This document shows, in pieces, positions 55,975 to 64,000 of a stretch of 64,000 nt of DNA. The position numbers and the translations under genes were made by a program. Origin of the DNA: Anaerococcus vaginalis ATCC 51170 (GTDB lineage Bacteria; Bacillota; Clostridia; Tissierellales; Peptoniphilaceae); the NCBI RefSeq assembly GCF_000163295.1, contig NZ_GG700527.1, forward strand, positions 861,192 through 925,191, given 5' to 3'. The notes below the pieces were generated by a model. The model did no database searches, had not been told where the DNA came from, and saw nothing but the letters and a program-made list of their open reading frames with translations. The first letter of the stretch is position 1; the number at the start of each line of letters is the position of its first letter.

Positions 55975-57546
55975 CTACTCCAAGGTAATAGTGTAATAAT
56001 ATAAAGGTTGTCCACCATAAATCAATTCTACATCGCAATCTTTGAATTTTTTTTGAGCAAATTTTTGAAGTTTTCTGGCTTCTTTATCTTCTATATCTTC
56101 TCCATAATATATGGTTATAAGAGATGTGTCATCATCAACAGCTTTCTCCAAAGTTTCTCTAGCAGTTTTTTCTATTGTTTTTTTGCTTGTAACAATACTA
56201 TTGTCAACTATGCCAATGTATTCATCTTTTCTAATTTCTACATTATTCACATTTGTATCTCTAACTGCTATAGTAACTTCCAAAACTCTTACATCTTCAA
56301 TCGCATCGTTGAAATTTTCCATATTTTCATCTAATGACTCATCTTCATCAAATGAAAGCAATGCGGAAAAAGATTCTGGAATTGACCTAGTTTCAACTAC
56401 TCTACATGTTCTATCAGACAATTGACAAGCTTGTTTAGCGCTCATAATTATATTTTTATTATTAGGGAAGATAATAATATTTTCGCTATCTACTTTCTCA
56501 ATTGCCTTAAAAATATCTTCAGTTGAAGGGTTCATAGTTTGCCCACCAGCAATAATCCTATCAACATTTAAACTTTCAAACACTTTATCATAGCCTTCTC
56601 CCCTTGAAACAGCTATAAATCCATATTTTTTAGATGGTTTTTTGTTTACTTTTATATTATTCAACACATCTGGATTAGTATTTTCAACACTCATTGTTAA
56701 AACTTGTCCATAATTTGAAACTACTTCTAAAAGTTCCTTAATACCATCGCAATCAAATGAAAGTCTCAAAATTCCATTATCAAAATCTTCTGTCAAAGAT
56801 GTAGAAAGCTCATTTAATTTTTCAAGTAAATCATCTTTTTCATCTTCACTTATACTTACTGATAGGTCGATATTATAGTCTTTTGATGGCAAATCTTCAA
56901 TTTCAATTTCTGATAAATCAGTTTCAATATCAATTTCTCCATTTAAGGCTTTTAAAGCTCCTTCAAGCAAAAACATCAACCCTTGTCCACCAGAATCTAC
57001 AACCTTAGCCTCTTTTAAAACTGGCAATAAATTTGGAGTATCAAGCAAAGCCTTATGACCAGCTGCAATAATTTTATATAAATACTTATCAATATCAATG
57101 TTATTTTCAAAAGCGTTATTAGCTTCTTCTGCCATCAATCTTGATACAGTTAAAATTGTTCCCTCAGTAGGTTTCATTACAGCCTTATAAGCAGTCTTAT
57201 TTGCAACTGTAAAAATATCTCTTATACTTTCTGCATCAATAATATCCTTGCCTTTGATAGCTTTAGACATTCCCCTACAAAGTTGTGATAAAATTACACC
57301 AGAATTTCCTCTTGCTCCCATCAAAGTACCTTGGCTTAAAGCCTTAGCAACATCATAACAAGACGAAGTTTCAGTATCCTTTACTCTTTCTACACCAGAT
57401 TTCATTGTCATAGTCATATTTGTTCCCGTATCCCCATCTGGAACAGGAAAAACATTTAAGCTATCGACAACATCCCTTTTCTCATTAAGTAGTTCAAAAG
57501 CTTTAATAATAATGCTTTTGAACTTATTACTATCGATTTTTTTCAT
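55975..57546 (-). CDS. fakA: fatty acid kinase-like DhaL-domain protein (FakA/YloV)
   Basis: A 523-residue protein. The N-terminal DhaL kinase domain (1-200) contains PVPDGDTGTNM at 34-44 and GARGNSGVILSQ near 98-109. A central domain and a C-terminal EDD/DegV-like ATP-independent domain follow (GGQTMNPST near 335-343, NNKNI near 360). In Firmicutes FakA phosphorylates fatty acids held by FakB to feed phospholipid synthesis. It sits between an Asp23 gene and recG, the usual arrangement. FakB is not in the window. Confidence 0.9.
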   Translation of the reverse strand: MKKIDSNKFKSIIIKAFELLNEKRDVVDSLNVFPVPDGDTGTNMTMTMKSGVERVKDTETSSCYDVAKALSQGTLMGARGNSGVILSQLCRGMSKAIKGKDIIDAESIRDIFTVANKTAYKAVMKPTEGTILTVSRLMAEEANNAFENNIDIDKYLYKIIAAGHKALLDTPNLLPVLKEAKVVDSGGQGLMFLLEGALKALNGEIDIETDLSEIEIEDLPSKDYNIDLSVSISEDEKDDLLEKLNELSTSLTEDFDNGILRLSFDCDGIKELLEVVSNYGQVLTMSVENTNPDVLNNIKVNKKPSKKYGFIAVSRGEGYDKVFESLNVDRIIAGGQTMNPSTEDIFKAIEKVDSENIIIFPNNKNIIMSAKQACQLSDRTCRVVETRSIPESFSALLSFDEDESLDENMENFNDAIEDVRVLEVTIAVRDTNVNNVEIRKDEYIGIVDNSIVTSKKTIEKTARETLEKAVDDDTSLITIYYGEDIEDKEARKLQKFAQKKFKDCDVELIYGGQPLYYYTITLE

Positions 57547-57553
57547 ATTTCTC

Positions 57554-57907
57554 CTAACTTCTAATTCCTTGAACTAAAATATTTACACTAGATACACCAA
57601 CATTAAGAGAATGTTCAACATTATATTTCACATTTTCAATTATATTTTGGCATACAACTGCAATTCTTACACCATAATTTAAAAACAATGATATATCTAT
57701 AGTCACAGTTCCATCTATATTTCTTAAAACTTTTACACCTCTATTCATATTATCAATGCCTAAAAGTTTATAAAACCCATCTTTTGTACTTCTGCTAGCA
57801 AGACCTACAACACCATAGGATTCCATAACAGAAGCTGCAGCAATATTTGCAATTACTGTTTCTGAAATACTAACTTTACCGTAATTGTTTTTATACTTAA
57901 TTGCCAT
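57554..57907 (-). CDS. Asp23/Gls24 family protein (YloU-like)
   Basis: A 117-residue Asp23-family protein with the GKVSISETVIANIAAASV core near 10-27 and the terminal VSSVNILVQGI. The copy next to fakA is called YloU in Bacillus. The start at 57907 was chosen because the apparent upstream ATG is part of the TGGAGGAG ribosome site. It is first in asp23-fakA-recG-rsmD-coaD. Function poorly known. Confidence 0.87.
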   Translation of the reverse strand: MAIKYKNNYGKVSISETVIANIAAASVMESYGVVGLASRSTKDGFYKLLGIDNMNRGVKVLRNIDGTVTIDISLFLNYGVRIAVVCQNIIENVKYNVEHSLNVGVSSVNILVQGIRS

Positions 57908-58074
57908 AAACTCCTCCATTTTATTTTTTTATATATAATTTATTATACCATAAATAGTAAATATTTATAATTGTACGCTTTTAGCAAAATTAAATTTAAA
58001 ATTTTCAAAAAGTTTTCAATATAAATTTTTTTGTAAAATTTTAAAAATAAAATCTTCAAAATTAATTTTACGCA
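57908..58074. other. AT-rich intergenic region with the asp23-fakA promoter
   Basis: Apart from the promoter at 57942-57970 the stretch is runs of A and T with short self-complementary pieces such as aaaattt. No gene, RNA or conserved motif could be supported. Confidence 0.5.
57942..57970 (-). promoter_or_regulatory. promoter of asp23-fakA-recG-rsmD-coaD
   Basis: Minus strand TTATAA (57970-57965), 17-nt spacer ending in TGG, TATAAT (57947-57942). It is an extended -10 promoter with a weak -35. Confidence 0.6.
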
Positions 58075-58076
58075 CA

Positions 58077-58103
58077 AAAAAAGGATGAGCAAGCTCATCC
58101 TTT
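58077..58103 (-). terminator. terminator of the PFOR gene
   Basis: A 10-bp stem (58080-58089 with 58094-58103) with a 4-nt loop and seven T residues on the minus strand, 21 nt beyond the PFOR stop. Confidence 0.88.
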
Positions 58104-58124
58104 AAAATTTTTATTTAATTTATC

Positions 58125-61100
58125 TTATTTTCCAGCTAATCTCTTATATGTTTGATATCTATCTTTTGCAGCTTTTTCTGCTTCTTGATATAATTGGTCA
58201 GCTGTTTCAGGGAATGATCTCTTGAGTGAAGAGTATCTAACTTCTCCTTGGATAAATTCTTGGAATGATTCCTTAGGTTCTCTTGAATCTAATTGGAATG
58301 GATTCTTTCCTTCATCAGCAAGTCTTGGATCGAATCTCCATAAGTGCCAGTAACCTGCATCAACAGCTTGTTTTTCTCTAAATTGAGATTTACCCATACC
58401 GATTCTTATACCGTGGTTGATACATGGTGCATAGCAGATGATTAGAGATGGTCCATCATAGCTTTCAGCTTCTTTCATAGCTTTGATTGTTTGGTTTTGG
58501 TTTGCACCCATAGCAACTTGTGCTACGTAAACATAGCCGTATGAAGTCATCATTAAACCAAGGTCTTTCTTTCTAACCTTTTTACCAGATGCAGCAAATT
58601 GTGCTACTGCTGATAATGGTGTAGCTTTAGATGATTGTCCACCTGTATTTGAGTAAACTTCTGTATCGAATACTAAGATATTGATGTTTTCTCCACTAGC
58701 TAGTACGTGGTCAACTCCACCAAATCCAATATCATAGCTCCATCCGTCTCCACCAAATATCCAAACTGATTTTTTAATCATATAGTCTTTTAGTGAATAT
58801 ATTTTGTGTAGTAAATCTTTTTGTTTTTCATCACTTACACTGTTAGCTTTTTCTTCAAGGTTAAGAATTTTAGCTGTTGCTTCTTTTGAAGCTTTAACGT
58901 CTTCTTTTCCTTCAATCCATGCTTTGAATGCTTCGCTTAATTCACTATCAGCTTCTAATTCATTGAATTGATTCATATATGTTTCAAGAAGGTGTTTGTT
59001 TGAATCAGCTGCAAGTTTCATACCATAACCATATTCTGCTGCATCTTCGAATAATGAATTACCCCAAGCTGGACCTTGTCCACAAGCATTTGTTGTATAT
59101 GGTGTAGCTGGTGATGATGCTCCCCAAATTGATGAACAACCTGTAGCATTAGCTATATACATTCTATCTCCAAATAATTGAGTAACAAGTTTTGCGTATG
59201 GTGTTTCTCCACATCCTGCACAAGCACCTGAGAACTCAAGTAATGGTTGTTTAAATTGAGAACCTTTAATTGTCATTGGATCCATAACATCTTCTTTGTA
59301 TCCAACTTCTTCATGAGCATATTCCCAATTATCTTTTTCTTTTTCAACTTCTTCTTCGAAAGGTTTCATTAGAAGAGCTTTCTTTGGAGCTGGACATACA
59401 TCAGCACAGTTTCCACAGCCTGTACAATCAAGTGGTGAAACTTGGATTCTGAAATCATATCCGTCCATTCCCTTACCAATTGCTTTCTTTGTTTCAAATC
59501 CTTCTGGTGCATTAGCTTTTTCTTCTTCTGTTAATAAGAATGGTCTAATTACAGCGTGAGGACAAACGTATGAACATTGGTTACATTGGATACAATTATC
59601 AATTTGCCATTCTGGCACGTTAAGAGCAATTCCTCTCTTTTCATATTGAGTTGTACCTGGTTCAAAGTCTCCATTTGTTCTATCTTTGAAAACTGAAACT
59701 GGAAGTTCGTCTTCTTTTTGTTCAATCATTGGTTTAACGATGTTTTTGATGAACTCTGGAAGTTCTTTTTCTTCTTTAACTTCATCTTTTGCATCTTTCC
59801 ATGAATCTGGAACATTAACTTTAACTACTGCATCAATTCCTTGATCTACTGCTTTGTAGTTCATGTTTACAATATCGTCACCCTTATGTCCATAAGCTTT
59901 AACTATAGAATCTTTAAGGTATTTGATAGCTTCATCTATTGGAATTACATTTGCAAGGTTAAAGAATGCGGATTGCATAATCATATTTGTTCTTGAACCT
60001 AATCCAATATTAGCAGCGATGTGAGAAGCATCTATTATGTTAAAGTTAATATTGTGTTCAGCAATGTATTTTTTCATTGAAGCTGGTAGATGTTGTTCAA
60101 GTTCATCTTCTGACCATGGGCAGTTTAATAAGAATGTACCACCATCTTTAAGTCCAGCTAATAAATCATATTGATTAACGTAAGCTGGTTTTGAACATGA
60201 AATAAAGTCAGCTTCATCTAATAGATATGTTGATCTAATTGGGTTTTTACCAAATCTCAAGTGAGATACTGTAAGTCCACCAGATTTTTTAGAATCATAG
60301 TCAAAGTAACCTTGAGCGTACATATCAGTATTATCACCGATGATTTTGATAGCTTGTTTATTAGCTCCAACTGTTCCATCAGATCCGAATCCCCAGAATT
60401 TACATCTACTTGTTCCTTCTTGTCTGATTCTTAAATCTGTTCTTTCAAGTGATTTATTCGTAACATCATCTGTAATTGATAATGTGAAATCATCTTTCAT
60501 TTCGCCTGCTAAATTATTAAATGCTGCTTCAATGTCTGCAGGGATTGTATCTTTTGAAGATAATCCATATCTACCACCTATAATTTGTGGTTTATCTTCT
60601 ACATCATAGTAAGCTGATTTAACATCAAGTAATAATGGTTCTCCAACTGAACCTTTTTCTTTTGTTCTATCTAAAACAGCTATTTTCTTTACTGTTTTTG
60701 GTATAGCTTTTAGTAAATGGTCTTTTGAGAATGGTCTGAATAAGTGAACTTCAACCATACCAACTTTTTTACCATCTTCTACTAATTTATCAATAGCTTC
60801 TTCAGCTGCTTGGCAAACAGAACCCATAGCAATGATGATTTCTTCTGCATCATCTGCACCATAATAATTGAATAATCCGTAATTTGTACCGATTAATTCA
60901 TTGATTTTGTTCATGTAGTTTTCTGTTATACCTACTATATCAGTATATGCAGGGTTTGAAGCTTCCATTCTTTGGAAGAAAATATTCTTTTCAGCTGTAC
61001 CGATTGTTTTTGGTCTTTCTGGATTTAAAGACTCATTTTTAAATTTATCTACAGCTTCGTAGTTTACTAATGGAGCTAATGTATCATAGTCCCAAACTTG

Positions 61101-61655
61101 TATTTTTTGAATTTCGTGACTTGTTCTAAATCCATCAAAGAAATGGCAAAATGGAATTCTTCCTTCAATTGCTGCTAAGTGAGCAACTGGTCCTAAGTCC
61201 ATTACTTGTTGAACTGATCCTGAACATAGCATAGCAAATCCTGTTTGTCTTGCTGCCATAACGTCAGAATGGTCACCATAAATTGAAAGTGCGTGAGTTG
61301 CTAGTGTTCTTGCTGCAACATGGAATACACCTGGCAATCTTTCTCCAGCAATCTTATACATATTAGGGATCATTAATAATAATCCTTGACTTGCTGTGTA
61401 TGTAGTAGTAAGTGCTCCTGCTGCAAGTGCTCCGTGTACTGCTCCTGCTGCACCAGCTTCTGATTGCATTTCCTTTACTTCAACTGGTCTTCCAAATACG
61501 TTTTTTCTACCGTTTGCTGCCCAAACATCTACTGCTTCAGGCATTGGTGATGAAGGTGTTATTGGATAGATTGTTGCTACATCTGTAAACGCATAAGATA
61601 CGTGAGCAGCTGCAGTATTACCATCCATAGTCTTCATAGCTCTTTTAATTGTCAT
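58125..61655 (-). CDS. nifJ: pyruvate:ferredoxin (flavodoxin) oxidoreductase
   Basis: A 1176-residue single-chain homodimeric PFOR that converts pyruvate and CoA to acetyl-CoA, CO2 and reduced ferredoxin, the core energy step of anaerobic fermentation. The N-terminal pyruvate-binding domain (YPITPSSPMPE near 35-45, EMQSEAGA near 63-70) is followed by the CoA domain, a ferredoxin domain with two 4Fe-4S motifs (CIQCNQCSYVC and CTGCGNCADVC, near 690-760), and the C-terminal TPP domain (CAGCGETPYAK near 815, GDGWSYDIGFGG near 965). It is monocistronic, with its own promoter and terminator and an AGGAGG ribosome site. Confidence 0.97.
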   Translation of the reverse strand: MTIKRAMKTMDGNTAAAHVSYAFTDVATIYPITPSSPMPEAVDVWAANGRKNVFGRPVEVKEMQSEAGAAGAVHGALAAGALTTTYTASQGLLLMIPNMYKIAGERLPGVFHVAARTLATHALSIYGDHSDVMAARQTGFAMLCSGSVQQVMDLGPVAHLAAIEGRIPFCHFFDGFRTSHEIQKIQVWDYDTLAPLVNYEAVDKFKNESLNPERPKTIGTAEKNIFFQRMEASNPAYTDIVGITENYMNKINELIGTNYGLFNYYGADDAEEIIIAMGSVCQAAEEAIDKLVEDGKKVGMVEVHLFRPFSKDHLLKAIPKTVKKIAVLDRTKEKGSVGEPLLLDVKSAYYDVEDKPQIIGGRYGLSSKDTIPADIEAAFNNLAGEMKDDFTLSITDDVTNKSLERTDLRIRQEGTSRCKFWGFGSDGTVGANKQAIKIIGDNTDMYAQGYFDYDSKKSGGLTVSHLRFGKNPIRSTYLLDEADFISCSKPAYVNQYDLLAGLKDGGTFLLNCPWSEDELEQHLPASMKKYIAEHNINFNIIDASHIAANIGLGSRTNMIMQSAFFNLANVIPIDEAIKYLKDSIVKAYGHKGDDIVNMNYKAVDQGIDAVVKVNVPDSWKDAKDEVKEEKELPEFIKNIVKPMIEQKEDELPVSVFKDRTNGDFEPGTTQYEKRGIALNVPEWQIDNCIQCNQCSYVCPHAVIRPFLLTEEEKANAPEGFETKKAIGKGMDGYDFRIQVSPLDCTGCGNCADVCPAPKKALLMKPFEEEVEKEKDNWEYAHEEVGYKEDVMDPMTIKGSQFKQPLLEFSGACAGCGETPYAKLVTQLFGDRMYIANATGCSSIWGASSPATPYTTNACGQGPAWGNSLFEDAAEYGYGMKLAADSNKHLLETYMNQFNELEADSELSEAFKAWIEGKEDVKASKEATAKILNLEEKANSVSDEKQKDLLHKIYSLKDYMIKKSVWIFGGDGWSYDIGFGGVDHVLASGENINILVFDTEVYSNTGGQSSKATPLSAVAQFAASGKKVRKKDLGLMMTSYGYVYVAQVAMGANQNQTIKAMKEAESYDGPSLIICYAPCINHGIRIGMGKSQFREKQAVDAGYWHLWRFDPRLADEGKNPFQLDSREPKESFQEFIQGEVRYSSLKRSFPETADQLYQEAEKAAKDRYQTYKRLAGK

Positions 61656-61705
61656 TTAAGACCTCCTAAAAATTATATGAATCAATTATCGTCAACACTA
61701 TTTTT

Positions 61706-61734
61706 AGTATAATAAATATCACGTCATTAGTCAA
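61706..61734 (-). promoter_or_regulatory. promoter of the PFOR gene
   Basis: Minus strand TTGACT (61734-61729), 17-nt spacer, TATACT (61711-61706), giving a leader of about 44 nt. A 9-bp direct repeat brackets the -35. Confidence 0.75.
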
Positions 61735-61744
61735 GTAAATATCA
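61713..61744. repeat. 9-bp direct repeat at the PFOR promoter
   Basis: taaatatca occurs at 61713-61721 (inside the spacer) and 61736-61744 (just upstream of the -35), 23 bp apart. In such AT-rich DNA chance is possible; the position over the promoter makes an operator conceivable. Confidence 0.35.
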
Positions 61745-61758
61745 AATATTTTCACGAG

Positions 61759-62691
61759 CTAATTATCATTGTCAGAATTTTTAAATAGATTGTCTGTCAT
61801 TACTTTTGCTGCATTATATCCCATAGATTTTTCTCTTTGGTTCATAGCTGCAACTTCGATAATCATAGCTAAATTTCTTCCTGCTCTTACTGGAATTAAA
61901 ATTTTTGGAATTTGAACATTTAAAATTTCTGTATAATGCTCATCAAGTCCCAACCTGTCATATTCATAGTCTTCTCTCCAATGTTCAAGTTCTATTACCA
62001 AATCTATGTCAGTTGAAACTTTTACAGAGCCTGTACCATATAGTCTTCTTACATCTACAATTCCAAGACCTCTAATTTCTGTATAATGCCTTATATTTTC
62101 TGGAGCTTGTCCTACAAGTTTATTATCATAAGCAGCCATTTCAACAACATCATCTGCTACAAGTCTATGGCCACGATTTACTAAATCTAAAGCCGTTTCA
62201 CTTTTTCCTACAGAGCTTTCTCCTCTAATTAAAACTCCAACACCAAAAACTTCTAGAAGTTCTCCGTGAATTTGAGTTCTATCAGCAAAAATATATTCTA
62301 GTTCTTGTGAAATTATTGATGTTAATTTTGTAGTAGGAAGTTTTGACCTTAAAATTGTAATATCATAATAATCAGCAAGGTCTAATATATCTTTTGGCAA
62401 TCCTGCATTGTATGAAAAAAGTATGGCTGGCATTTTGTATGATAATATTCCTCTAAATCTTTCATATTGCATTCTATTGTCAAGACTTGTTAGGTAAGTA
62501 TATTCTACACTTCCTATTATTTGTAATCTTTTGTAAGGAAATTCTTCCAAATATCCTGTAAGTTGAAGACCTGGCCTATTAATATCTGGACTTTGCAAAA
62601 TAACTTCATCATAATCTGTGGATTTGTGAACTATTTCAAGACCTAAAATTTCAACCACGTCTTTTAATTTTACGCTTGTTTGTTTTCCCAT
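61759..62691 (-). CDS. hprK: HPr kinase/phosphorylase
   Basis: A 310-residue sensor enzyme that phosphorylates HPr on serine when glycolytic intermediates are high, driving catabolite repression. Catalytic H142 lies in IHGEL, Walker A GESSVGKS is at 157-164, and the HprK signature EIRGLGIVDVRRLYG is at 205-219. Length is normal. It lies 10 nt after uvrC with GAGGATAAA before the ATG. No hairpin separates it from the PFOR promoter. Confidence 0.96.
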   Translation of the reverse strand: MGKQTSVKLKDVVEILGLEIVHKSTDYDEVILQSPDINRPGLQLTGYLEEFPYKRLQIIGSVEYTYLTSLDNRMQYERFRGILSYKMPAILFSYNAGLPKDILDLADYYDITILRSKLPTTKLTSIISQELEYIFADRTQIHGELLEVFGVGVLIRGESSVGKSETALDLVNRGHRLVADDVVEMAAYDNKLVGQAPENIRHYTEIRGLGIVDVRRLYGTGSVKVSTDIDLVIELEHWREDYEYDRLGLDEHYTEILNVQIPKILIPVRAGRNLAMIIEVAAMNQREKSMGYNAAKVMTDNLFKNSDNDN

Positions 62692-62701
62692 TTTATCCTC
62701 T

Positions 62702-64000
62702 TTAATTGTTTAGTTTAAAATATTTAATTATTTCAAGTGCTTGGCTTTCCCCAATCAAATCTACTTCCATAAGCTCTTCTAAACTTGCTTTTTTTATATT
62801 TTTTACGCTTTTAAAATGTTTTAGAAGATTTTCTTTTTTTCTTTTTCCTATGCCATTAATATTATCAAGTTCAGATTTTTTCATAGTTTGAGTCATTAAT
62901 TTTCTGTGATAATTTATGGCAAATCTGTGGGCTTCTTCTTGGATTTCATAAATTAATTTATATACTGGATCTCGTTTTTTTATTTGTATTTCTTCATTTT
63001 CATATATAATTGCTCTTGTTGTATGCTTGTCATCTTTAACAAGTCCTGCAACTTCTATTGAAAAATTTAAATCTTTCAAAACTTTTTTTGCAGATTTTAC
63101 TTGACCCTTTCCCCCATCCATTAATATTAAATCCGGAAGTTTTCCAAAACCTGTGTAAGTGTTATTATTTTTAATTTCTTTTTTTGCTCTTTCAAATCTT
63201 CTCGTAAGAACTTCTTCCAAGGAATGATAATCATCTGGCCCTTCTATAGTTTTTATTTTGAATTTTCTATATTCTTTTCTTTCTGCTATCCCATTTTGAA
63301 ATACAACCATTGATCCAACTGATTGGACCCCCGATGTATTAGAAATATCGTAAGCTTCAATCCTATTTATAGATTTTAAATTCAAAATTTCTTTTAATCC
63401 ATTTAAGCCACTGTGTTTTTTTCTTTCTTTTTCCTCAAGCCTTTTTTCGTATTTTCTCATCATATCGCTTGCATTTCTAAAAGCCATATCTACTAATTCT
63501 TTTTTCTTGCCAAGTTTTGGGCAATTTATTTTTACCTTGTTGCCTTTTTTCTTTTCAATAAATAAATTAAGGGCATCAAGATCTGATGGCAATTTGTGAA
63601 CTAAAATTTCTTTTGGTATATACATAAGGTTTAAGTAAAATTGCTTCATAAAAGATGAAATTATATCTTCATCTTTTTCTCTATAATCATCTTTAATAAT
63701 AAAATGTTCTCTATCGACGATTTTTCCATCTCTCATAAAAAACACCTGCATGGTGACATAAAATATTCCTTTGGACATTGCAATTATATCTATGTCATCA
63801 CCATTTGTTGTAGTAACTTTTTGTTTTTGAGAAATGGTTGACAAGGCTCTGTGGTAATCTCTGTATTTTGCAGCATTTTCAAAATCCAAAATTTCACTTG
63901 CCTTATTCATCTTATTTATAACTAAATTTGGTATATAATCAGATTTATTTTCTAAAAAATTTTTGATTTTAGTTATATTTTCCATATATTCTTTTTCATC
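62702..64000 (-). CDS. uvrC: excinuclease ABC subunit C (5' end beyond window)
   Basis: 432 residues are visible, and the frame is open to the right edge, so the N-terminal GIY-YIG nuclease domain (about 190 residues) lies outside. The apparent ATG at 63985 is internal: it sits at the point where the UVR domain begins, and relatives continue upstream. Visible are the UVR helix pair (NKMNKASEILDFENAAKYRD near 30-50), the C-terminal RNase-H-like nuclease with EAYDISNTSG near 217 and LILMDGGKGQ near 291, and terminal helix-hairpin-helix motifs (INGIGKRKKENLL). It makes the dual incision in nucleotide excision repair. Confidence 0.96.
   Translation of the reverse strand, partial: DEKEYMENITKIKNFLENKSDYIPNLVINKMNKASEILDFENAAKYRDYHRALSTISQKQKVTTTNGDDIDIIAMSKGIFYVTMQVFFMRDGKIVDREHFIIKDDYREKDEDIISSFMKQFYLNLMYIPKEILVHKLPSDLDALNLFIEKKKGNKVKINCPKLGKKKELVDMAFRNASDMMRKYEKRLEEKERKKHSGLNGLKEILNLKSINRIEAYDISNTSGVQSVGSMVVFQNGIAERKEYRKFKIKTIEGPDDYHSLEEVLTRRFERAKKEIKNNNTYTGFGKLPDLILMDGGKGQVKSAKKVLKDLNFSIEVAGLVKDDKHTTRAIIYENEEIQIKKRDPVYKLIYEIQEEAHRFAINYHRKLMTQTMKKSELDNINGIGKRKKENLLKHFKSVKNIKKASLEELMEVDLIGESQALEIIKYFKLNN

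Noticed and set aside
57960-58074. Short AT-rich self-complementary runs as a small RNA or repeat array
   Set aside because: The pieces are runs of A and T with no regular spacing, no promoter-terminator pair of their own and no GC-containing stem.
61656-61700. Second PFOR promoter using TTGACG near 61693
   Set aside because: The nearest TATAAT is only 12 nt away, too close for a sigma-A promoter; the upstream TTGACT-17-TATACT pair is better.
63983-63985. ATG at 63985 as the true start of uvrC
   Set aside because: The protein would lack the GIY-YIG domain. The frame continues open to the right edge and the residues just upstream fit the linker before the UVR domain, so the gene is simply cut by the window.

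Overview
The window is chromosomal DNA from a very AT-rich (roughly 30% G+C by eye), low-GC Gram-positive anaerobe. Evidence for a fermentative Firmicute includes pyruvate:ferredoxin oxidoreductase, HPr kinase, the MurT cell-wall amidation enzyme, a V/A-type ATPase operon, an IspH-S1 ribosomal protein fusion and PyrI beside PyrB. The combination suggests a member of the Peptoniphilaceae/Tissierellia, perhaps Anaerococcus; the genus is an inference and was not tested. Almost everything is core genome. No rRNA, tRNA, CRISPR array, insertion sequence or prophage was seen. All genes except rodA and tmcAL lie on the minus strand, so the text below follows minus-strand transcription, from high to low coordinates.

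Layout from the right. uvrC (cut by the window edge) and hprK; a monocistronic PFOR gene; asp23-fakA-recG-rsmD-coaD and a coiled-coil protein; tmcAL on the plus strand; then a long housekeeping run efp-asp23-nusB-xseA-xseB-ispA-argR-recN-nudix-scpA-scpB-rluB-baiN-like-cmk-plsC-ispH/S1. After a terminator come miaB and the V-ATPase genes C-I(N part)-I(C part)-K-F-E-A-B-D. Next are a UPF0340 gene, rodA (plus strand), and nth-HAD-trmL-trxB. The glycolytic cluster gap-pgk-tpiA-eno follows, then secG, rnr-smpB and an ABC exporter pair. A tightly overlapped operon encodes a histidine phosphatase, a YhaO/SbcD-like nuclease, a membrane-linked YhaN/SbcC-like ATPase, a metallophosphoesterase and a CYTH protein. 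Last come the complete UMP branch pyrB-I-C-F-K-D-E, a cell-wall glucosaminidase and murT (cut by the left edge).

The most unusual locus is the V-ATPase operon. Subunit I, normally one protein of about 650 residues, is split in the distal lobe of its cytoplasmic arm into two genes of 290 and 471 codons. They lie in the same frame, separated by one TAG and four codons. The first half carries an extra charged helical tail of about 105 residues that resembles a stator-stalk G/H subunit, and no separate G gene is present in the operon. This could be a rebuilt peripheral stalk and is the main candidate for follow-up.

Other notable points are a probable leaderless murT mRNA, a pyr operon with a near-consensus promoter and a leader of only about 20 nt (no room for a PyrR attenuator), an inverted repeat over the gap promoter, and loss of folD, dxs and tlyA from an otherwise conserved cluster. 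Strong hairpin terminators, several containing the stop codon of the gene they end, divide the window into units. Gene packing is dense: no gene-free stretch exceeds about 220 bases.
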